The translations under genes were made by a program, and so were the position numbers. From Candidatus Pseudoscillospira faecavium (GTDB lineage: Bacteria; Bacillota; Clostridia; Oscillospirales; Oscillospiraceae), in NCBI GenBank assembly GCA_904420565.1, contig CAJFVV010000018.1, forward strand, positions 1-64,000: a stretch of 64,000 nucleotides of DNA, written 5' to 3'. The number at the start of each line of letters is the position of its first letter. Position 1 is the first letter of the stretch. Below the pieces are notes generated by a model. That model was not told where the DNA came from and made no database searches. It was given only the letters and a program-made list of their open reading frames with translations. Below, piece after piece: positions 58,046-64,000 of the stretch.

Positions 58046-58738
58046 ATGGCGCTGTATGCGATTGGAGATCTTCATCTGGGCCTTTCGGTTGAAAAACCGA
58101 TGGATATTTTCGGCGAAATCTGGAAGGACCATACTGAAAAGATTAAAGCTGGCTTTTCGCAGCTGACAGATGAAGATACTGTCGTTTTGTGCGGCGATTC
58201 TTCCTGGGGCATTTCGCTGGAAGAATCCCTGCGGGATTTTCAGTTGCTGGACAGTTTGCCTGGGCAGAAAATCCTGCTCAAAGGGAACCACGATTATTGG
58301 TGGGAAACTGCAGCGAAAATGAACGCTTTTTTTGAAAAGCACCGGTTAACTAAGCTGCGATTACTGCACAATAACTGCAGCTTTTATGGCCCTTACGCGT
58401 TGTGCGGAACCCGGGGGTGGTTCCGTGACGAGGAAACTGCCGATAACGCCCATAATAAAAAGGTGCTGAACCGGGAGGTGATGCGCCTGGAAACATCGTT
58501 CAAGGCGGCAGCGGGGCGGCCCATTCTCTGCTTTTTGCATTATCCGCCCATGTATCAGGGCTATACCTGCCCGGAAATTTTGGAAATGCTGCAGAAGTAT
58601 TCCGTTGAAGCGTGTTATTATGGTCATCTGCATGGGCCGAGCCACAGAAAAGCAATTGAGGGAATGCACGGCGGAATCGATTTTTCATTGGTGTCAGCGG
58701 ATTATCTCAGGTTTCAATTGAAAAAAATCTGTGAATAA
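58046..58738 (+). CDS. Metallophosphoesterase
   Basis: MALYAIGDLHLGL, VVLCGDSSWGI, LKGNHDYWW, GHLHGPSH. Confidence 0.92.
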   Translation: MALYAIGDLHLGLSVEKPMDIFGEIWKDHTEKIKAGFSQLTDEDTVVLCGDSSWGISLEESLRDFQLLDSLPGQKILLKGNHDYWWETAAKMNAFFEKHRLTKLRLLHNNCSFYGPYALCGTRGWFRDEETADNAHNKKVLNREVMRLETSFKAAAGRPILCFLHYPPMYQGYTCPEILEMLQKYSVEACYYGHLHGPSHRKAIEGMHGGIDFSLVSADYLRFQLKKICE

Positions 58739-58829
58739 ACAGAAAAAAGTATAGATTTTTGTAAAGGATTCTGGTAAAATAATACACTGCGTGTGATATA
58801 GTTTGCACACGGAACGGAGGATAAACGAA

Positions 58830-60113
58830 ATGAATTTGAAAAATGTCGAAAAGCATGAAAAAAATATGGTAACCATCACCGTTGAAGTCGGTAAGGATGA
58901 ATTTGAGCCTGCAATTGAAAAGGCATACAGAAAACAGGTTAAGCAGCTGAAAGTTCCCGGCTTTCGTCCTGGCCATGCACCCCGCAAGGTGATTGAAGGG
59001 ATGTATGGCATCGGCGTATTTTTTGATGAAGCAATGAACATTGCTTTCCCCGCTGCTTATCAGGCGGCTTTGGCAGAGGCAAAGCTGGAGCCTGTGGATC
59101 ATCCCAGCGTGGAAGTGACCGATGTGGATGCAGAGGGCTTCACGTTCAAGGCGACCTTTGCCAACTATCCTGAAGTGAAGCTGGGCGAGTACAAAGGGCT
59201 GAGCGCGGTGAAGCCTTCTGCAGTTGTCAGCGATGAGGATGTGGATAAGCGGCTGGAACAGATGCGTGAGCGCAATGCCCGCCTGGTTTCCGTGGAGCGC
59301 GAGGCGCAGAACGGCGATACAGCTGTGATCGATTTTGAAGGTAAGAAAGACGGCGTGCCTTTCGACGGAGGCAAGGGTGAAAATTATCCGCTGGAGCTGG
59401 GTTCCGGATCCTTTATTCCGGGCTTTGAAGAGCAGGTTGTCGGCATGAAGGTTGATGAGGAGAAGGATATCAATGTCACCTTCCCGGAAGACTATCAGGC
59501 AGAGGACCTGGCCGGACAGGAGGTTGTCTTTACAGTCAAGCTGCATGAAGTGAAGGAAAAGGAAATGCCTGCGCTGGATGATGAGTTTGCAAAAGATGTC
59601 TCTGAGTTTGATACGCTGGAAGAGCTGAAGGCGGATCTGCGCAAAAAAGAAGAAGAGAGCCGTGAAGCATCTGCTCAAAAGACCTTTGAGAGCAATTTGA
59701 TGGAGCAGGTTGCAGCAAACATGGAATGCGATGTACCCGAAGCTATGGTGGAAAACCAGGCCCGCCGTGTGGTGGATGATTATAAGATGCAGGTGCAGTC
59801 TCAGGGCATGTCCTTTGCGGATTATCTGAGAATGACCGGCGTGAAGGAAGCGGACTTGATTGAGTCTGCGAAAGAGCCCGCTCTGCGCCAGATTCGCAAC
59901 AGCTTGGCGCTGGAGGCAATTATCAAGGAAGAAGCCATTGAGATTTCTCAGGAAGAAATTGATGCAGAATATCAGAAGATGGCAGATGAGTACAGCATTG
60001 ATCTGGAGGAAATCAAGAAATATCTGCGGATCCCCGATTTGGAGGATCAGCTCAAGCGCGAAAAGGCACTGAAAGTTGTTGTGGACAGCGCCGTTGCAAA
60101 GGATGCCGAGTGA
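58830..60113 (+). CDS. tig: Trigger factor
   Basis: VPGFRPGHAPRKVIEGMYG; PPIase-like GENYPLELGSGSFIPGFEEQVVGMK; upstream of clpP-clpX. Start at 58830 after GGAGG. Confidence 0.95.
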   Translation: MNLKNVEKHEKNMVTITVEVGKDEFEPAIEKAYRKQVKQLKVPGFRPGHAPRKVIEGMYGIGVFFDEAMNIAFPAAYQAALAEAKLEPVDHPSVEVTDVDAEGFTFKATFANYPEVKLGEYKGLSAVKPSAVVSDEDVDKRLEQMRERNARLVSVEREAQNGDTAVIDFEGKKDGVPFDGGKGENYPLELGSGSFIPGFEEQVVGMKVDEEKDINVTFPEDYQAEDLAGQEVVFTVKLHEVKEKEMPALDDEFAKDVSEFDTLEELKADLRKKEEESREASAQKTFESNLMEQVAANMECDVPEAMVENQARRVVDDYKMQVQSQGMSFADYLRMTGVKEADLIESAKEPALRQIRNSLALEAIIKEEAIEISQEEIDAEYQKMADEYSIDLEEIKKYLRIPDLEDQLKREKALKVVVDSAVAKDAE

Positions 60114-60188
60114 TTTTTGCCCTTGTGGTTGAAAGCTGACATCTTTGGCAATACTTAACGGTAGCTATTGGATCAGGAGGCTGTTATT

Positions 60189-60770
60189 ATGAGTTTAGTT
60201 CCTTATGTTGTTGAACAGACAAGCCGCGGTGAAAGATCTTATGATATTTTTTCCCGGTTGCTGAATGACCGCATTGTATTCCTTGGGGAAGAGGTTAATG
60301 ATACCTCTGCAAGTTTGGTAGTGGCACAGCTTTTGTATCTGGAAGCCCAGGATCCGGACAAAGATATCCAGATGTATATCAACTCTCCTGGCGGGAGTGT
60401 GACAGCAGGAATGGCGATTTATGACACCATGCAGTATATCAAGTGTGATGTTTCCACAATCTGCATCGGTTTGGCGGCAAGTATGGGCGCGTTTTTGCTG
60501 TCCTCCGGTGCAAAAGGAAAGCGCCTGGCTCTGCCCAATGCGGAAATCATGATTCATCAGCCTTCGGGCGGCACAAAGGGCCAGGCATCCGATATCAAAA
60601 TCCAGGCAGAGTGGATGCTGCACACCAGAGAGAAGCTGAATAAGATTCTGGCGGCAAACACCGGAAAGTCCGTGGAGCAAATTGCTGTTGATACGGAGCG
60701 CGATCATTTTATGCCTGCAGAAGAGGCAAAGGCCTATGGCTTAATTGACAAGGTCATCTATAGCCGCTGA
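60189..60770 (+). CDS. clpP: ATP-dependent Clp protease proteolytic subunit
   Basis: [36 protein letters not shown]; catalytic [24 protein letters not shown]. Confidence 0.97.
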   Translation: MSLVPYVVEQTSRGERSYDIFSRLLNDRIVFLGEEVNDTSASLVVAQLLYLEAQDPDKDIQMYINSPGGSVTAGMAIYDTMQYIKCDVSTICIGLAASMGAFLLSSGAKGKRLALPNAEIMIHQPSGGTKGQASDIKIQAEWMLHTREKLNKILAANTGKSVEQIAVDTERDHFMPAEEAKAYGLIDKVIYSR

Positions 60771-60794
60771 GGTGTGAAGGAGTAGCGTTTGAAT

Positions 60795-62111
60795 ATGAAT
60801 GATGAGAAAAAATCCATTCGCTGTTCCTTCTGTGGGAAGCATGAGGATCAGGTGGAACGGATTATTGCAGGACCTGGCGCTTATATCTGCAATGAATGTG
60901 TGCAGCTGTGTATGAGTTTGCTCGATGAAGGATTTGACGAGGAAACGAAGGAGCTTCCGGAAACGGTGGCGCAGCTGCCGACACCCAAGGAGATTAAATC
61001 CATTCTGGATGATTATGTGATTGGCCAGGACAGTGCGAAGGTTGCTTTGTCGGTTGCAGTGTATAATCACTATAAGCGCATCTATTTTGGCGGAAACAAC
61101 GATGTGGAGCTGCAAAAGAGCAATATCCTGATGATTGGCCCCACCGGCAGCGGAAAGACGTTGTTTGCCCAGACTTTGGCGCGGATTTTGAAGGTGCCTT
61201 TTGCCATTGCGGATGCGACCACACTTACAGAAGCCGGTTATGTGGGAGACGATGTGGAGAATATCCTTCTTCGTCTGCTGCAGGCGGCGGATTACGATGT
61301 GGAACGGGCGGAGCATGGTATCATTTATGTGGATGAGATTGATAAAATTGCCCGCAAAAGCGAAAACACTTCCATTACCCGGGATGTTTCCGGTGAAGGA
61401 GTGCAGCAGGCACTGCTGAAGATTCTGGAAGGAACGGTTGCGAATGTTCCGCCTCAGGGTGGGCGCAAGCATCCGCATCAGGAGTTTATCCACATCGATA
61501 CCACCAATATTTTGTTTATCTGCGGCGGTGCGTTTGATGGTTTGGAAAAAATTATTGAAAAACGCACTAATAAACAGGGCATTGGGTTTGGCAACGATGT
61601 GCACAGCAAGAAAGAACGTCCCGTGGGTGAGGTCCTGAAAGGCGTACAGCCTCATGACCTGCTTAAATTCGGTATTATTCCGGAACTCGTGGGGCGCCTG
61701 CCGGTGATTGCACCGCTGGAATCTTTGGGAAAGGCAGAACTGGTTCGGATTCTGAAAGAGCCCAAAAATGCACTGGTGAAACAATATCAAAGCCTGTTGG
61801 ATTATGACGATGTGGAACTTGTGTTTGAAGAAGAAGCACTGGAGGCCGTTGCAGATAAAGCCATTGAGCGCAATATTGGCGCCCGCGGCCTGCGCGCGGT
61901 TATGGAAGGATTGCTGACGCCGATCATGTATGATATCCCGTCGGATCCCTCCATCGAAAAGGTGGTTATTACGGCTGCCTATGTGCGTGGAGAAGAAGCC
62001 GTGGAATTGGTGCGCAATGAGCACCATGCTGGCCGGCGCGCCAAACTGGAGGCTGGAACCAGCGATGACAAGCATGATCAGGATGCGGCGAAAAATGCCT
62101 CGGCGTCTTAA
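60795..62111 (+). CDS. clpX: ATP-dependent Clp protease ATP-binding subunit ClpX
   Basis: Zinc finger [44 protein letters not shown]. Start 60789 also possible. Confidence 0.97.
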   Translation: MNDEKKSIRCSFCGKHEDQVERIIAGPGAYICNECVQLCMSLLDEGFDEETKELPETVAQLPTPKEIKSILDDYVIGQDSAKVALSVAVYNHYKRIYFGGNNDVELQKSNILMIGPTGSGKTLFAQTLARILKVPFAIADATTLTEAGYVGDDVENILLRLLQAADYDVERAEHGIIYVDEIDKIARKSENTSITRDVSGEGVQQALLKILEGTVANVPPQGGRKHPHQEFIHIDTTNILFICGGAFDGLEKIIEKRTNKQGIGFGNDVHSKKERPVGEVLKGVQPHDLLKFGIIPELVGRLPVIAPLESLGKAELVRILKEPKNALVKQYQSLLDYDDVELVFEEEALEAVADKAIERNIGARGLRAVMEGLLTPIMYDIPSDPSIEKVVITAAYVRGEEAVELVRNEHHAGRRAKLEAGTSDDKHDQDAAKNASAS

Positions 62112-62124
62112 ATGAACAGAAGCG

Positions 62125-62150
62125 GCAAGGGGCGTTTTAGCGCCCCTTGT
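62125..62150 (+). terminator. Intrinsic terminator
   Basis: AAGGGGCG ttttag CGCCCCTTGTCTTT. Confidence 0.75.
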
Positions 62151-62310
62151 CTTTGCGTTTTGAAAGATTTTGCCTGCTCTGCCATTTGCAACAAAAAAGG
62201 AATGATTGCCCGCGATTTTGCGGGTGGAGCACAGAGTTATCTCAAGAGCTGATTGTAATATTTGGGTGGCCTGTGTTGCTGCAAATACACAGGAGGTGTT
62301 GATAATTACC

Positions 62311-64000
62311 ATGGAAGAAAAAACATTGGATATGCCGGTGCTGGCGCTGCGCGGACTGACGATTTTTCCAGATATGCTGATGCATTTTGATGTGGAGCGG
62401 GATATCTCGGTCAAAGCGCTGGAAGCAGCTATGGAAAATAATCAGGACATTTTTTTGGTGGCTCAGAGAGAAATTGCAACGGAGCTGCCGGGCCAGGAAG
62501 AGCTTTACGCCGTTGGCACAATTTCCCATATCCGTCAGATTTTGCGGATTTCAGAAACCAATGTCCGCGTTATGATTGAAGGGAAAAAGCGTGCAAAGTT
62601 GAATCGCCTGCTGCAGACACAGCCCTATCTGCTTGGCACAGTGGAGCTGCTGGAGGAACAGGCTGCATCGCAGCACAATACTTTGATGGCAGAAGCACTG
62701 CTGCGTCAGTGCTATGCTGTATTCAGCGAATACCACGAAGCAGCGCCGCGAATGACGACAGACGTTTTAACCACAGTGCTTTCCAGCAGGGATCCCGGAT
62801 ATCTTGCCGACTATATTGCACAGAATACAGGCCTTCGCCATCAGGATAAGCAGGAAATCCTGGAAGAACTGCGCCCTCTGGAACGATTGAAAAAACTCAA
62901 TACCATTTTAGCCAGGGAACTGGAAGTAATGGGGATTGAGCAGGAACTGGAAGGGAAAGTGCGCGAGCGGCTGGCAAAGCTGCAGAAAGATTACATACTG
63001 CGTGAACAGTATAAAGTGCTGCAGGAGGAACTGGGTGAAGGGGATCCGGGTTCGGAAGCGGCAGAATACGAAGAGAAAATTTTGGCTTTAAAGCTGCCGA
63101 AGGAGACGGAAGAGAAATTACTCAAAGAAGTGGACCGCATGGCCAAGCAGCCTTTTGGCAGTGCGGAAGGCAGTGTTCTGCGCAATTATCTGGATGTTTG
63201 CCTGGAACTTCCCTGGAATCAGTATAATGAAGACCGGATGGATGTGGCGGAGGCCAGAAAATTGCTGGACCGAGATCATTTTGGCTTGCAGAAGGTCAAA
63301 GAGCGTATTTTGGAATATCTGGCCGTTCGGCAGATCAATCCGGAAGCAAAGGGACAGATTTTATGCCTGGTGGGACCTCCCGGTGTGGGAAAAACATCCA
63401 TTGCAATTTCTGTGGCGGAAGCGATGAACCGAAAACTGGCTCGTTTGTCTTTGGGCGGCGTACGGGATGAGGCGGAAATCCGTGGCCACCGCAAAACATA
63501 TGTGGGAGCAATGCCCGGACGGATTGTCAATGCGCTGATTCAGTGCGGCTCCATGAATCCGTTGATGGTTTTGGATGAAGTGGATAAACTGGGCAGCGAT
63601 TATCGGGGTGATCCCTCTGCGGCGTTGCTGGAAGTGCTTGACAGTGCTCAGAACAATGCTTTCCGGGATCACTATTTGGAAATCCCCTTGGATCTTTCCA
63701 AAATTATGTTTATTACCACGGCAAATACCACAGATACCATTCCGCGCCCGTTGCTGGACCGCATGGAAGTAATTGAATTGCCCAGCTATACGGACGAGGA
63801 AAAGGTACAGATTGCAAAGCGCTATCTGCTTCCCAGGCAGATGGAGGAAAACGGTATCCAGCGCAGCCAGCTGCGCGTTAGTGATGCGGCGCTGCGCGCT
63901 GTAATTTCCGGTTATACCAGAGAGTCCGGTGTGCGTCGGTTGGAGCGGGAAATGGGAGCACTTTGCCGCAAAACTGCTCTCCGCATTGTGGACGGAAGTG
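62311..64000 (+). CDS. lon: ATP-dependent protease La (Lon), 3'-truncated by window end
   Basis: Read directly after AGGAGG: MEEKTLDMPVLALRGLTIFPDMLMHFDVERDISVKALE...; CLVGPPGVGKTSIA; RKTYVGAMPGRI. No stop before 64000. Confidence 0.95.
   Translation, partial: MEEKTLDMPVLALRGLTIFPDMLMHFDVERDISVKALEAAMENNQDIFLVAQREIATELPGQEELYAVGTISHIRQILRISETNVRVMIEGKKRAKLNRLLQTQPYLLGTVELLEEQAASQHNTLMAEALLRQCYAVFSEYHEAAPRMTTDVLTTVLSSRDPGYLADYIAQNTGLRHQDKQEILEELRPLERLKKLNTILARELEVMGIEQELEGKVRERLAKLQKDYILREQYKVLQEELGEGDPGSEAAEYEEKILALKLPKETEEKLLKEVDRMAKQPFGSAEGSVLRNYLDVCLELPWNQYNEDRMDVAEARKLLDRDHFGLQKVKERILEYLAVRQINPEAKGQILCLVGPPGVGKTSIAISVAEAMNRKLARLSLGGVRDEAEIRGHRKTYVGAMPGRIVNALIQCGSMNPLMVLDEVDKLGSDYRGDPSAALLEVLDSAQNNAFRDHYLEIPLDLSKIMFITTANTTDTIPRPLLDRMEVIELPSYTDEEKVQIAKRYLLPRQMEENGIQRSQLRVSDAALRAVISGYTRESGVRRLEREMGALCRKTALRIVDGS

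Noticed and set aside
60741-62414. 557-aa minus-strand ORF
   Set aside because: Antisense to clpX; no domain signatures.
1-64000. CRISPR arrays, transposases, integrases, prophage or toxin-antitoxin/defence islands
   Set aside because: None recognised; most ORFs with real support are housekeeping or metabolic.

Overview
The window looks like an ordinary chromosomal segment of an anaerobic, butyrate-type Clostridia/Oscillospirales bacterium (Butyricicoccus/Agathobaculum-like; taxonomic inference from gene content only). I support about 60 protein genes, one tRNA-Pro(CGG), a probable 6S RNA, an infC/L20-type leader, a yjdF-type leader, a possible L19 leader and many intrinsic terminators. Main blocks are: PBP1A; Crp/Fnr regulator and desulfoferrodoxin; ACT-hom-lysC; a large Sel1-repeat protein; ecfA1-ecfA2-ecfT-truA; a ClpE-like ATPase; dnaG-rpoD; glmS; rubrerythrin; infC-rpmI-rplT; the butyrate operon crt-hbd-bcd-etfB-etfA without thiolase; lysA-icd; yjdF; a SpoIVFA/SpoIVFB-like pair; two radical-SAM-related genes; rplS-lepB-rbgA-rnhB-yraN; thrC; and tig-clpP-clpX-lon (lon runs off the end). 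I saw no CRISPR array, prophage or transposon. The most interesting items are: (i) a rubrerythrin ORF cut by a single in-frame TAG, with an intact rubredoxin domain continuing in the same frame; (ii) an unlisted 28-aa Asn/Gln-rich microprotein gene with its own RBS and terminator; (iii) a perfect 13-bp inverted repeat, each arm containing a DnaA-box-like TTATACACA, between that gene and rubrerythrin; (iv) a sigma-70 region 2 protein whose region 4 is replaced by an unrelated domain; (v) a yjdF-type leader with its promoter; (vi) an infC leader with mutually exclusive terminator/antiterminator pairing and an ATT start; and (vii) an FNR/CRP-like palindrome at about -42 of the desulfoferrodoxin promoter. 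I did not find a clearly new multi-gene system.
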